DNA of 64,000 nucleotides from Eisenbergiella porci (GCF_009696275.1 NZ_VUMI01000003.1:124001-188000); one strand, 5' to 3'; counted from the stretch's first letter, positions 47,050 to 56,049 are shown. Program-made: numbers and translations. Notes: generated by a model from the sequence alone, not told the origin.

Positions 47050-47140
47050 AAAGAACGGACGACCCAAGGAGGGAGGGTTACTGACAGCGCTTTCACAAAT
47101 ATTGTCCGCTGCGCCCGGACTACCTACCGGGCTGTGTTTT
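47050..47140 (-). promoter_or_regulatory. yjdF-type riboswitch in the leader of yjdF
   Basis: Minus-strand leader with the segments CAGCCCGGTAGGTAGTCCGG, GCGCAGCGGAC, AGCGCTGTCAGTAACC and GGGTCGTCCGTTC. Pairings visible by eye are CCCGG/CCGGG, GCGGAC/GTCCGT and CAGC/GCTG. A -10 TATAAT lies at 47161-47156 (minus). The yjdF motif RNA is found almost only in front of yjdF genes and binds azaaromatic compounds; the position here fits exactly. I judge it by eye, not by covariance search. Confidence 0.7.
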
Positions 47141-47520
47141 TATCTCTGCATTTTCATTATACTATACCGATGGAAAAAAGCCAGCCCCGTCTGACGTCCG
47201 ACGCCGAAGCAAGCCTGCAACGGGACAGTTCGTTTTTTACACGGTTTTCATCAACTTCTGGCTTAAAATAACATCTCCCTTCTGTTCCAATCTATGCTAT
47301 TATAATTTCAAAAGAATTTCCTGCGCCGTTTTTTTATATGAAGCGTTCGAAATAACCGGAGCGTGGCATAATAATGATATTCTCCTGTCTGCCCTGCATT
47401 CGGCCAAAATGGAGCGGACAGAAATGGGCAGGAAAAGACAGGCAACTTAATCTGCCATCATGTATAATGGATGGAACTTTAAGCAGAAATGTGCGTTGCA
47501 CGAAAGAAAGGACTGACGGT

Positions 47521-48390
47521 ATGGAATGGCTGGAAGCAATGAAGGAAGCTGTAAATTACATGGAAGCTCATCTGATGGAAAATATTACAGCAGAGGATAT
47601 AGCCGCTCATATAAACCTGTCCCCCTTTTATTTCCAGAAGGGCTTTAAAATCATAACCGGAATGACCATCGGCGCTTATCTTCGCAGCAGACGGCTGTAT
47701 CTTGCCGCGCTGGATGTGCTGGCCGGAAATGACAGGATCATTGACCTGGCTTACAAATACGGTTATGAAACTCCTGAAAGCTTCACAAAAGCCTTCAGCC
47801 GTTTTCATGGGGCGGCTCCCATGCAGCTGAAAAAAAATCCTGACAAACTTCAGGTTTTTCAGCCGCTTCATATAAAAATCACGGTGGAAGGCGGAAGTAA
47901 TCTGAATTATACAGTGGAAAAAATGGATCCGCTGCCGGTAATCGGTCTGGAGCGGATCTTCTCCTTCGACAGCGCATATGATGAAATACCGTCCTTCTGG
48001 AACAGCTTCAAGCAGAAATACTGCAATAAAAATGCGCCGGCCCAGGTCAGGGACTGCTGTATCGGAAAGTACGGCATCTGTATCGAAATCCCTGGTAACT
48101 GCAGGGAGTTCCGTTATATTATCGCGGGCGATTACAGGGGAGGGGAGCTTCCGGAGGGTATGACACAAGCCCTGCTGCCGGGCTGCACCATAGCAAAATT
48201 CTGGTGTACAGGGCCGATGCCCGGCGCACTTCAGGCGGTGAATTCGCGTATTTTCAATGAATGGCTGCCGGGGAACTCCAGGTATGAGTTTGCGAGCGGT
48301 TTTAATGTGGAAATGTACACAATGGGAGATACCCATTCCTATGATTACAGCAGTGAAATATGGATTCCTATCAGGGAAAAGAAGAAATAA
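47521..48390 (+). CDS. AraC-family regulator with GyrI-like domain (second of four)
   Basis: 289 aa from ATG 47521 (AAAGGA upstream; earlier in-frame codons have no site). The N-terminal HTH region is LMENITAEDIAAHINLSPFYFQKGFK and ... LAYKYGYETPESFTKAFSRFHGAAPMQLK. A GyrI-like effector domain follows (LPVIGLERIFSFDSAYDEIPSFWNSFKQKY ... SSEIWIPIREKKK). It diverges from the yjdF leader. Confidence 0.9.
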   Translation: MEWLEAMKEAVNYMEAHLMENITAEDIAAHINLSPFYFQKGFKIITGMTIGAYLRSRRLYLAALDVLAGNDRIIDLAYKYGYETPESFTKAFSRFHGAAPMQLKKNPDKLQVFQPLHIKITVEGGSNLNYTVEKMDPLPVIGLERIFSFDSAYDEIPSFWNSFKQKYCNKNAPAQVRDCCIGKYGICIEIPGNCREFRYIIAGDYRGGELPEGMTQALLPGCTIAKFWCTGPMPGALQAVNSRIFNEWLPGNSRYEFASGFNVEMYTMGDTHSYDYSSEIWIPIREKKK

Positions 48391-48480
48391 ATGTTCTGGT
48401 ATGACAGAAAGGGAGTCTGCCGGCACTGCATTGAACTCAGCTTAACCTGTAATGCTGACACGCTCCCTGTTTTTTTATAT

Positions 48481-48747
48481 TTAGTTGTTCTTCCACCGTT
48501 TCAGGACGGGGAACCACTGCTGCATCATACTGCGTGCATCCTCTTCCTTCAATTCGGGATTTGATTCCAGCATGGGAGGGATGCAGCCTTCAATCATTTC
48601 ATCCATCGTACATTCCGATGTAAATGCGCCGTCCGCATAGCAATAGGAGCAATAGTCTGTACTCTTGCTGCCGTCTGCCTCCGTTCCGTATAATTCATCG
48701 GTATCCCCCATAGGCATTCCGCAGCTCTGGCAAAATCTTTCTTCCAT
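48481..48747 (-). CDS. Zinc-ribbon protein (zf_ribbon_2 type)
   Basis: 88 aa, ATG 48747 after AAAGGAG. It begins MEERFCQSCGMPMGDTDELYG and contains YCSYCYADGAF, giving two CxxC pairs for a zinc ribbon. A helical tail follows (MDEMIEGCIPPMLESNPELKEEDARSMMQQWFPVLKRW). This family is common in Firmicutes and often appears beside AraC/GyrI genes, as here. Its role is unknown. Confidence 0.85.
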   Translation of the reverse strand: MEERFCQSCGMPMGDTDELYGTEADGSKSTDYCSYCYADGAFTSECTMDEMIEGCIPPMLESNPELKEEDARSMMQQWFPVLKRWKNN

Positions 48748-48889
48748 ATCTGACTCCTTTCGTCTTTTGATGTATTCATCCTAACACACATAATATGACA
48801 ACAGTATGTCAGATTAAAAAAGGCAGATAAAAATTTTTCTCCTCCGGCTTTCTTATTTCAATAGACCTATGTCTTTATCTATTTCCGCA

Positions 48890-49088
48890 GTCCTCTCGTT
48901 TCAGAGGGAACCGGATCAGCCGGCAGCTAATTGAATGTGCGGCAGGCTATGCAAAAGAAGTGGGCTTTACCAGGGTGTATATACCTTCAGGCATCACTGG
49001 TTTATATGAGAAATACGGTTTTCAAAAAATTGATGTTCTGATGAATTACGGCGGTGAGACTGATAATATTTTTATGAGAAATTGTTAG
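48890..49088 (+). pseudogene. GNAT acetyltransferase C-terminal remnant
   Basis: A 62-codon stretch from 48903 reads RGNRISRQLIECAAGYAKEV, GFTRVYIPSGITGLYEKYGF and QKIDVLMNYGGETDNIFM before TAG. The R-G-N-R-I loop for acetyl-CoA and the LYEKYGF end motif are clear GNAT features. The N-terminal half is absent and no start is seen. Confidence 0.75.
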
Positions 49089-49263
49089 AAGCAATGCATG
49101 GGGTATTTATTAAGTTTATCATTCCATTGGAATTTTTTATTATAAACTAAAGCAGATGTGAACCTATCCACATTGCAGATGTTTTAGTAAAACCACTATA
49201 TAATCAGGGAGAGTGAAAGCCTCATGTGTTTTCACTCTCTTTTTACAGTTCGTCTGCAGTCCG

Positions 49264-50121
49264 TTACTGCCGTTTTCTGTTTATTGGTATCCACACCTCA
49301 AAACTGGAATTCTGCATATCCGGAGTCAGATATACCTCGATATCAGGGCCGTCTGCATATTCATAGCCGGAAGCGGGCAGCCATTCCGTCACAATTCTCT
49401 GTTCAAGCTGCTGGATCGCCTGCGGGCAGGAACCTGTGCCGGTAAAAACAGCCCAAGTATATGCTTCCACCAGATACTCCTCCCACCCTTCCGGTAAAGG
49501 AAGAGTGCTGGATACACAGATAAGATACTTCCACTCTTCTTCGTCATTACAGGCACTCACTCCCAAAATGCCTTTGGGTTCACCGTCCATCATCCCGGCC
49601 AGTTTAAAAAGGCTGCCGTCCGATCCCGCCTGCTGCCATAGCTGTGGGACGACGGCAAAATTCTTTTCCACTTCAGCCTGCAGTGGGCTGCATACACCGA
49701 TAACCCGGAAGGCCTTCTTTTCTTCTATCCGGTAATCCAGCCCGACCGCTCCTTTTATCGTTATGGTAAAGCTGATCGGCGGATAGGCCTTTACAGAGAC
49801 ATTGCCTTTTTTCACCAGAGACGGCGCTACGCCGTGTACTCCCTGAAAAGCACGGTTGAAGGCTGTAGGAGATGCATAGCCGTATTTTAAGGCGATATCC
49901 ACAATCTTCTCATCTGAACTCTGCAAGTCCTCAGCAGCCAGAGACATCCTCCTGCGGCGGATATATTCGGAAAGGGGCACATTTGCCATATAGGCAAACA
50001 TCCTCTGAAAATGATAGGCGGAACAACATGCAATACGCGCCGCCTTTTCGTAGGAAATTTCTTCCGTCATATGCTCTTCCAGGTATTCCATGGCCTTATT
50101 CAGCCGTTCAATCCAATCCAT
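49264..50121 (-). CDS. AraC-family regulator with GyrI-like domain (third of four)
   Basis: 285 aa from ATG 50121 after AAAGGAGCG; a start at 50163 lacks a site. The HTH region is MTEEISYEKAARIACCSAYHFQRMF and IVDIALKYGYASPTAFNRAFQGVHGVAPS. An effector-binding domain follows (FRVIGVCSPLQAEVEKNFAVVPQLW ... EWLPASGYEYADGPDIEVYL). Likely small-molecule sensor. Most similar in layout to the regulator at 47521-48390. Confidence 0.9.
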   Translation of the reverse strand: MDWIERLNKAMEYLEEHMTEEISYEKAARIACCSAYHFQRMFAYMANVPLSEYIRRRRMSLAAEDLQSSDEKIVDIALKYGYASPTAFNRAFQGVHGVAPSLVKKGNVSVKAYPPISFTITIKGAVGLDYRIEEKKAFRVIGVCSPLQAEVEKNFAVVPQLWQQAGSDGSLFKLAGMMDGEPKGILGVSACNDEEEWKYLICVSSTLPLPEGWEEYLVEAYTWAVFTGTGSCPQAIQQLEQRIVTEWLPASGYEYADGPDIEVYLTPDMQNSSFEVWIPINRKRQ

Positions 50122-50328
50122 GTGCGCTCCTTTAGTTATATCGTTATATAGTATTTGCCACAATTTATTTTATCGGTTCTTTGCACTGCCCTCCTCTCTT
50201 TTTCCATATAGAAACGGAGAGCTTTTTAGTAACAGTGCACCGGACTCATTTATTATAACCTGCATCATGGATTCTGCCCAGCCGGAAAATATTACCCTGA
50301 AAACCTTTCGGAGCATGGCGCCAGAGCG

Positions 50329-50572
50329 CTATTCTTCTCTGACGAAGTTCTCCTCCACAAGTTTTTCCAGCTCCTCCACCAGCTTCCTCCACACTACATA
50401 GCAGGCCTCTATCGTTTCCGGTTCTGCGGAAAGTTTTATCGCCTTTCTTATCCTTTCATAGCAGTTTTCCGGCTTTATCCGGAAAGAGGCAATGTACTGC
50501 TCCGATCGCTTCCACACTTTTCATCGTACTTACTGCATTTACCAGTAAATCCTTTTTCTCTGTCAATTTCAC
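50329..50572 (-). pseudogene. Frameshifted small helical protein
   Basis: A GTG at 50572 with GGAGG upstream opens KLTEKKDLLVNAVSTMKSVEA, which closes after 38 codons. One base out of frame, from a GTG near 50517, WKRSEQYIASFRIKPENCYE then RIRKAIKLSAEPETIEACYVV continues to a stop at 50329. A single-base deletion near AAAAGTG would join them into about 80 residues of charged helices. No family recognised. It lies between an AraC gene and a phosphotransferase. Confidence 0.45.
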
Positions 50573-50623
50573 TTTTTCCGCCTCCTCCGGCTGTCATTCT
50601 TCTTTTCCTGTACAGCACAGCTC

Positions 50624-51670
50624 TTATCTATACAGCGCCGACCAGATCTGTTCCTCTCTTTTACAAATAAACCAGAACAGTTCAAGCGCATTTTCCCTGA
50701 AATGTTTCGTTTCCGGTTCATTAAAATAGGCGGCAAACAACAGCTCAATATTTTCCATTACATACGGAACCGCCTGCTTTTCCGCTGCGGTCAGGGGAAT
50801 ACGGCTTTCATATCCGGCTGTTGTTCTGCTGATTACATCATACCATTGTATCTCCTCCATACCATTTCCTACCTGGGCGGCAAGCAGTCCTGCCAGAAAA
50901 TAGCACAGGTCAAAAACGCGGATATTTCTCTGGCTCAGATCAAAATCAATATACCCGGAAAACGTCCCTTGATCGAACAGGAAATTGCCCAGATGCACAT
51001 CTCTGTGAATCAGCTGCCTGGGAAGCTCCTCATAGTGTTCCGCCAGTTTTTGTACCGCTTTACAGAAGTTTTTTTCATCCATCCAATGTTCCCGGTACAG
51101 GCTTTCCTTTACCCAGCCGTTCATTTCCTCCAGCAGGCTGCAGTCAGGGAAGCTGATTGTTTCGTCTGCAGGCTCATACTGCGTATACAGGATTTCCTCA
51201 CATTTACTGAAGACCTGATGCAGGCTGCCCAAAACCTCCCCCATTTTCTCAGCCATTCCATCCGCTTTAATATCCGCAGCATTGCTGCCGGGCAGCTTTC
51301 GGGACAGCATATAATACCTGCTGCCCTCAGCTGCATAGATTTCCCCTCTGCGCGTTTGAATAATCTCTGCTGCGGGAATACCCATCCGGCAGAGCAGCAT
51401 CTGCATGCGGCCGTTTTTTTTCAGTTGCTCCAAATTATCGTATGCCTTCAGTACATATTCATCCGATATAGCCCAGGCTGTTGAATAAATCTGCTTTGCT
51501 GTTCCCAACACTTCCCAGTTTGTCAGAACTGACTGTATTTCATTTTGCATTTTATCCCGTATCTCATCACGCTTATCACCCTGCATCTTATCCTGAACCT
51601 CATCACGCTTATCATCCCACATCTTATCCTGAACCTCATCACGATTATCATCACACATCCTGTATTGCAC
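50624..51670 (-). CDS. APH/choline-kinase-type phosphotransferase with repeat-encoded N-terminus
   Basis: 348 codons if started at GTG 51670. The kinase fold is clear: catalytic loop LIHRDVHLGNFLFD and metal-binding GYIDFDLSQRN, then VFDLCYFLAGLL. The substrate could be a homoserine-, choline- or aminoglycoside-like amine or alcohol; resistance should not be assumed. The first 40 residues come from three 36-bp tandem repeats (12-residue DDKRDEVQDKMx units), each starting with ATG, so the true start is uncertain. The kinase proper begins near EIQSVLTNWEVLGTAKQIYS. Upstream, a degenerate repeat contains an in-frame TAA directly followed by GTG. Confidence 0.85.
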   Translation of the reverse strand: MQYRMCDDNRDEVQDKMWDDKRDEVQDKMQGDKRDEIRDKMQNEIQSVLTNWEVLGTAKQIYSTAWAISDEYVLKAYDNLEQLKKNGRMQMLLCRMGIPAAEIIQTRRGEIYAAEGSRYYMLSRKLPGSNAADIKADGMAEKMGEVLGSLHQVFSKCEEILYTQYEPADETISFPDCSLLEEMNGWVKESLYREHWMDEKNFCKAVQKLAEHYEELPRQLIHRDVHLGNFLFDQGTFSGYIDFDLSQRNIRVFDLCYFLAGLLAAQVGNGMEEIQWYDVISRTTAGYESRIPLTAAEKQAVPYVMENIELLFAAYFNEPETKHFRENALELFWFICKREEQIWSALYR

Positions 51671-51694
51671 TTACTCCCGCTTATTATTCCACAT
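51551..51694 (-). repeat. 36-bp tandem repeat array at the phosphotransferase start
   Basis: Four units on the minus strand: 51694-51659 (degenerate, with TAA), 51658-51623, 51622-51587 and 51586-51551. The core ATGnnnGATGATAAGCGTGA, then TGAGGTTCAGGATAAG, is repeated with few changes, and every unit begins with ATG. Unit length is divisible by three, so gain or loss keeps the reading frame and moves the start sites. Confidence 0.88.
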
Positions 51695-51946
51695 CGTATC
51701 TCACTTCCTTTTCTCCGTCTGATATAACAGCAAGCCATTCCTTTCTCATTCTTCAAGCTGTTCTGTTTTGCAGCCTTACCGTTAATCTACCACATCCGGC
51801 AGTATTCTTTGTGCTCATCTTTTTTTATGCAGAAAGCATAAGGACGGGAAGTTTCATATATCGCCTTCGGGAAGAGCTGATTGTCAGGATTTTTTTACCG
51901 AAATTTATTTTTCGGTATTTATTTTCCGGAATATATTTTATGGAAT

Positions 51947-52861
51947 TTATTTTTCTTTCACGCGAATGGGAATGCAGATATCCATCTGTACCTTTCCTCC
52001 GAAATACCAGTCATGATCTCTGTGATCATAGTACTCAAAATCATAGCGTGTATCGTCAAATTCGAACTCAGAGCCAGGCAGCCAGTCCGTGAGTATTTCA
52101 TGCCAGGTATCCTGAATCGCAACCAGGTAATCCTCCGCAGGCGGCGTGGAAAAGACAGCATACAGTCCTCCCTGGATGTCCACTCTTGTCATATCCGGTT
52201 CCATTTTTTCATAATCGGCGGGATTATCAATACCTCTTCCCAACAGGTATGTAAATTCCCCGTTTTCCGTATCAATGTCATAGCACATGCTGATCTCAAA
52301 ATGTTTAGACGCCGTGAAGGTATCATGCAGCTTGGTAAGCAGCGCGGCGCTGTCCATTTTCAGACTGTCCCAGTAGGCCGGGATATCGGCAGTCCTCTTA
52401 ACATTGGATTTTCTTTGTCTCTGCGGATAACCAATGACAGAAAACGGCGTAAATTCATAAATATGTGGATTCATTTTCTTTTCTCCTTTTTCCTCTCCGG
52501 ATAAAAAATATTCCTGATCCTTTTCACAGGGCGGCATGATGCCGGTGCGCAGGAAGCAGAAGGACGGCGGATAACCAAAGCATCTTTTGAATGCTTTTGT
52601 AAATCCGGCATGCGTCTCAAAACCATATTCCACTGCGGCATCCACCGCTTTCTTTCCCTGTGACAAATCGTAGCGGGCATATTGCAGCCTCCGCCTGGTA
52701 ACATAACTCATAGCCGGCATACCGGCCGTTTTCGTAAAGATACGGCTGAAATGAAACGGCGAATATCCCGCTTCCTCCGCCAATATCGATACGGACAGTT
52801 CTTCGCGTATATTTTCATCAATATACCGCAGAATATGCTGCAGCATCTCTTTGTTTTCCAA
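51947..52861 (-). CDS. AraC-family regulator with GyrI-like domain (fourth of four)
   Basis: 304 aa, TTG start at 52861, 9 bp after AAAGGAG. The HTH region is IREELSVSILAEEAGYSPFHFSRIFT and AVDAAVEYGFETHAGFTKAFKRCFGYPPS. The effector domain begins IYEFTPFSVIGYPQRQRKSN and ends DWYFGGKVQMDICIPIRVKEK. It is separated from the phosphotransferase by about 250 bp without a gene. It belongs to the same regulator group as 28730, 47521 and 49264, but is clearly divergent from them. Confidence 0.9.
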   Translation of the reverse strand: MENKEMLQHILRYIDENIREELSVSILAEEAGYSPFHFSRIFTKTAGMPAMSYVTRRRLQYARYDLSQGKKAVDAAVEYGFETHAGFTKAFKRCFGYPPSFCFLRTGIMPPCEKDQEYFLSGEEKGEKKMNPHIYEFTPFSVIGYPQRQRKSNVKRTADIPAYWDSLKMDSAALLTKLHDTFTASKHFEISMCYDIDTENGEFTYLLGRGIDNPADYEKMEPDMTRVDIQGGLYAVFSTPPAEDYLVAIQDTWHEILTDWLPGSEFEFDDTRYDFEYYDHRDHDWYFGGKVQMDICIPIRVKEK

Positions 52862-53101
52862 GTTCCTGCTCCTTTCCGTACGGTAAGTTAAGTATAGCAG
52901 GCCGTTCTGTTTTCAGCTGTTCCGTTCTTGCTCTGTTTTCTTTCCAGGAAAAATACTTCTCCGGCCAGACAGGATCACCTTATTTGATATATAACATATT
53001 TTTCAAAAGAAGTAATATATTGTTACAAACCAGGCGACTGTATTTTAGCGGTAGCTGCGAGGGTACTGAACAGTTGCCAAACCAGGGAAAAGGATATTTT
53101 T

Positions 53102-54031
53102 ATGGTAATCACACCAGGAATTCAGGACTTGCCTTATACCATTGTAAACGGGAGAAAATTTTTTGAACTGACAGCAGAGGAAATTTTATGGGAGCTTGTG
53201 GATGGCATTGTCATCCGGGCGTGGGGCTATAACGGTTCCACCCCCGGCCCTACGATTCATGTTTTTCCCGGGGATAAAGTGACCATACGCGTTACCAATC
53301 ATCTGCCGCACCGCACCAGCGTCCACTGGCACGGCCTGGAGGTTCCCAATCTCATGGACGGGGTGCCTCCGCTGGAACCTTCCCCCTATATTTATCCGGG
53401 GGAATATTTTGATTACTCCTTTACTATCTGTAATCCTCCGGGCACTTATATGTATCATTCTCATGTAGAGGTTCCCATCCAGGATAATGCGGGGCTGTTT
53501 GGCGGCCTGATTGTGGAAAATCCGTGCCGGACGTTTGACGCTCCCGATAAAGACTATCTGTGCATTCTTCAGGAATGGGCGGTCAACGTTCTGCCCTGGG
53601 GAGATCTCACACCAGGTACATATCCGCTGAATTTCGTGAAGCCGATGTTCAATTTTTTTACCATCAACGGAAAAAGCTATCCCCAGACACTGCCTTTACA
53701 GGTGAACTGCGGTGACAAGGTAAAGATACGTTTCGGAAACATCCAGATGCATCACCACCCTATTCATCTGCATGGCCATCAGTTCAGAGTTACCGGCGCA
53801 GACGGCTTTCCCATCCAGCCGGGAGCTCAGATATGCAAAAATACAATTCTTGTCGCCTCGGGCGAAACCTGGGACGTGGAATTCATCGCCGACAATCCGG
53901 GCGTATGGCCCATGCACTGCCATATGCCGCACCACGTGACCAACAACGGAGTTCCCACTCTGGGCGGAATGTTTACCACGGTAAATTATATGGATACGAA
54001 TCCAAACGTGCCGGAAACACACGACGACTAA
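53102..54031 (+). CDS. Two-domain multicopper oxidase without signal peptide
   Basis: 309 aa from ATG 53102 (AAAAGGA upstream). The copper ligands are all visible: HWH (75-77), HSH (119-121), HHPIHLH (218-224) and HCHMPHH (272-278). The protein has two cupredoxin domains, as in small laccases, and no N-terminal hydrophobic segment, so it is probably cytosolic or exported by another route. Multicopper oxidases reduce O2 to water while oxidising phenols, metals or bilirubin-like compounds. Finding one in a probable strict anaerobe is unusual. Confidence 0.9.
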   Translation: MVITPGIQDLPYTIVNGRKFFELTAEEILWELVDGIVIRAWGYNGSTPGPTIHVFPGDKVTIRVTNHLPHRTSVHWHGLEVPNLMDGVPPLEPSPYIYPGEYFDYSFTICNPPGTYMYHSHVEVPIQDNAGLFGGLIVENPCRTFDAPDKDYLCILQEWAVNVLPWGDLTPGTYPLNFVKPMFNFFTINGKSYPQTLPLQVNCGDKVKIRFGNIQMHHHPIHLHGHQFRVTGADGFPIQPGAQICKNTILVASGETWDVEFIADNPGVWPMHCHMPHHVTNNGVPTLGGMFTTVNYMDTNPNVPETHDD

Positions 54032-54056
54032 ATTCCCGGAAGCAGGGAGCTCATAC

Positions 54057-54176
54057 ATGGCGGATCCCATTGAAATTCGCTTCATAAATACGCAGAAGCA
54101 GTTGAACCTGGCTGGCGGAGCTTACTCACTTAACAGGCCGCACCGGTTCAACCACTGCCTGAAAACCTTAAGCTGA
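54057..54176 (+). CDS. Possible 39-aa ORF after the multicopper oxidase
   Basis: ATG 54057, 8 bp after AGGGAG, reads MADPIEIRFINTQKQLNLAG and then GAYSLNRPHRF, ending at a TGA at 54176. It overlaps the 3' end of the opposing phosphotransferase by 55 bp. The first 28 residues look like a genuine N-terminus; the rest is antisense to the neighbouring gene. It may be the truncated start of a second gene of the oxidase operon. Confidence 0.35.
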   Translation: MADPIEIRFINTQKQLNLAGGAYSLNRPHRFNHCLKTLS

Positions 54177-55564
54177 TAATCAAAATAATCATCCTGATAC
54201 CAGCAGCACCCCGCATTTTTCTCCATTACTTCTGCATGCAGCCCAATCATCCACAGCTCTCTCAGGGCTGCAAATGCGGGGATGGCCTCTTTTTCTTCCC
54301 TGCTGAGGGGTCTTACAGATTCATAGCCCTCCAAATATTTTTTCCATGTATTCCCTTCCATAAACTTTTCATTCTGAAAGCTCTCATCCCACGCATAAAC
54401 ACAGATGTCATATGCCCTCCATCCATAGCCCATACAATCAAAATCGAAGATCGTAGGATCAACTCCTTCGAAAAATACATTACCGCTATGGAGATCTCCA
54501 TGACAGAAACCATATTCCGGTGAAGCTTCCGAAAGTCTGTCCTTGATAAAAATCTTCAGCTTTGCCGCGCCTTCCTTCAGGCATCTGTAATCGGCCGGAC
54601 GATTTTCCAGATAGGGCCGGATACCGGCCAGAGGTTTTTCCGCCAGCTGCATCATATCAATAGGTTCCCTGGAAACACGGAAGTTCTCCTCATCTGCAAT
54701 CCGGTGCAGCATTGCCAGCATTCGTCCCAAATGAAAAGCACAGCTTTCGTTATCTTCGGACGGTTGCTTCGGAGCTTCCGTAAACAATGCTGCGTATCTG
54801 ATGCCCTCCGGCGCCGCAAGTTCCCATACAAAAGGATTGTCAGAATCGGCAGCATGCGCCATTTTTACCGGTACTGCGGCCCGGATCCCCCTTTCTGCCA
54901 GCGTCTTTATGATATTCATTTCTTCCAGATAATCCATTCTCTGATGGATCCCCGCCAGGGAAATACGCAGGTAATAATTTGTATTTCCTGCTCTTATCAG
55001 ATAAATGTCATTCATGCCAAAATCATAGAACCGGCAGCTGAGAGGCAGTTCCAGCTCATAGCGCTGCAAAAGTTCTTTTTTGATATTCTCCGCGTTGAAC
55101 TGGGAATATCTGACACGCGGTGCCAGTTTCATTTCCAGGTGTTTTCTTACCACATCCCAGTCAGGACTCCATTCCTTTAAAATAAAGCTTTGGCAGCCTA
55201 ATTCAAGATGCAGTTCATTGTCATCCCACCGATCCCCGATTCCGGCCCGGAATACAAAACGTTTTTTCAGTTCTTTAACAATATCCAGCCGCTCCTGCTG
55301 GCTGCTTCCCAAATATACCTTCCCCTCCGGGAAACCGGCATCAAGCAGCCATTTATGTGTAGCATCTGTATAAATATCCGGTCTGGCTCCTATATAAACC
55401 AGCTCATATACTTCAGCAAGTTCATTCAGACACTCCACACTACCTTGCGTAGGTTTGTCTTTGGCCAGGTTTTCCTCCGAGAAAAATTTTTCCGTCCCCA
55501 TAGCTGGTATTCTGTGCCTCATATCGCATATGGTTCCATCAATAAAAATCAATACAGCCTCCAT
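54122..55564 (-). CDS. HAD-like domain fused to an APH-type phosphotransferase
   Basis: 480 aa from ATG 55564 after GGAGGGGG. Residues 1-150 resemble a HAD hydrolase (VLIFIDGTICDMRHRIP ... YELVYIGARPDIYTDATHKWL ... RAGIGDRWDDNELHLELGC). However, the nucleophile Asp of the DxDGT motif is Phe (F-I-D-G-T), so phosphatase activity is unlikely. Residues about 160-480 are an APH-like kinase with FCHGDLHSGNVFF and TIFDFDCMGYGWRAYDICVY. Such fusions may couple a binding domain to a small-molecule kinase. It is a single gene flanked by a Nudix hydrolase in the same direction. Confidence 0.85.
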   Translation of the reverse strand: MEAVLIFIDGTICDMRHRIPAMGTEKFFSEENLAKDKPTQGSVECLNELAEVYELVYIGARPDIYTDATHKWLLDAGFPEGKVYLGSSQQERLDIVKELKKRFVFRAGIGDRWDDNELHLELGCQSFILKEWSPDWDVVRKHLEMKLAPRVRYSQFNAENIKKELLQRYELELPLSCRFYDFGMNDIYLIRAGNTNYYLRISLAGIHQRMDYLEEMNIIKTLAERGIRAAVPVKMAHAADSDNPFVWELAAPEGIRYAALFTEAPKQPSEDNESCAFHLGRMLAMLHRIADEENFRVSREPIDMMQLAEKPLAGIRPYLENRPADYRCLKEGAAKLKIFIKDRLSEASPEYGFCHGDLHSGNVFFEGVDPTIFDFDCMGYGWRAYDICVYAWDESFQNEKFMEGNTWKKYLEGYESVRPLSREEKEAIPAFAALRELWMIGLHAEVMEKNAGCCWYQDDYFDYQLKVFRQWLNRCGLLSE

Positions 55565-55626
55565 CCCAATCCCCCTCCAAGCGTAATAATTCATGCAGCT
55601 GAATTATCATAAGAAATCAATACGCT

Positions 55627-56049
55627 TCAGTATTTTCCTTCATCGGGCAAATCACTCTCATATTCCTTAATCAGTTCCATGATATGCCCCATATTCCCTC
55701 TGCCCGCAAACTGTGTCACATCAAAGAAATCTGAAGAAATATCTATCCAAAGCAGCTCGTTTTCCTCTCCTCTGACGGTAAAATCCTTATTCAGCCGGCC
55801 GAAATAGACCTCCAGCCAGTTATCAAACACCAGATAGTTAAAGTCCATCAGATGCGTCAGCTCTATATCCGTGTCCGTAATGCCGGTTTCTTCCCACAGT
55901 TCCCTGTAGGCTGCCGTCAGGCCGTCCTCTTCCTTTTCAATCTTGCCGCCCACAAAATTCAGCAGGCCTTTATAAGGATTTTTCCTTCTTCTGCATACAA
56001 GGACCTTTTCCTTCTCTTTATCAAAAACGGCTATAATATTGGCTTTCAT
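55627..56049 (-). CDS. Nudix hydrolase (MutT/NUDT1 type)
   Basis: 140 aa from ATG 56049 after GGGGGACAGAGG. The Nudix box is complete: GGKIEKEEDGLTAAYRELWE followed by ETGI, matching G-x5-E-x7-REUxEExGU. The N-terminal strand ANIIAVFDKEKEKVLVCRRRKNPYKGLLNFVGG fits 8-oxo-dGTPase-like members. It hydrolyses nucleoside diphosphate derivatives. It lies 63 bp upstream of the HAD-phosphotransferase fusion on the same strand. Confidence 0.92.
   Translation of the reverse strand: MKANIIAVFDKEKEKVLVCRRRKNPYKGLLNFVGGKIEKEEDGLTAAYRELWEETGITDTDIELTHLMDFNYLVFDNWLEVYFGRLNKDFTVRGEENELLWIDISSDFFDVTQFAGRGNMGHIMELIKEYESDLPDEGKY

Noticed and set aside
47479-48426. 315-codon minus-strand ORF
   Set aside because: Shadow of the AraC/GyrI gene at 47521-48390, which has clear domains and a start site.
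50624-51670. Aminoglycoside resistance phosphotransferase
   Set aside because: Only general APH-fold motifs are present; sequence does not match a known resistance enzyme, so the call stays generic.
51551-51694. Possible CRISPR array
   Set aside because: The repeats are directly adjacent with no spacers, coding, and divisible by three; they are tandem repeats of a gene start.
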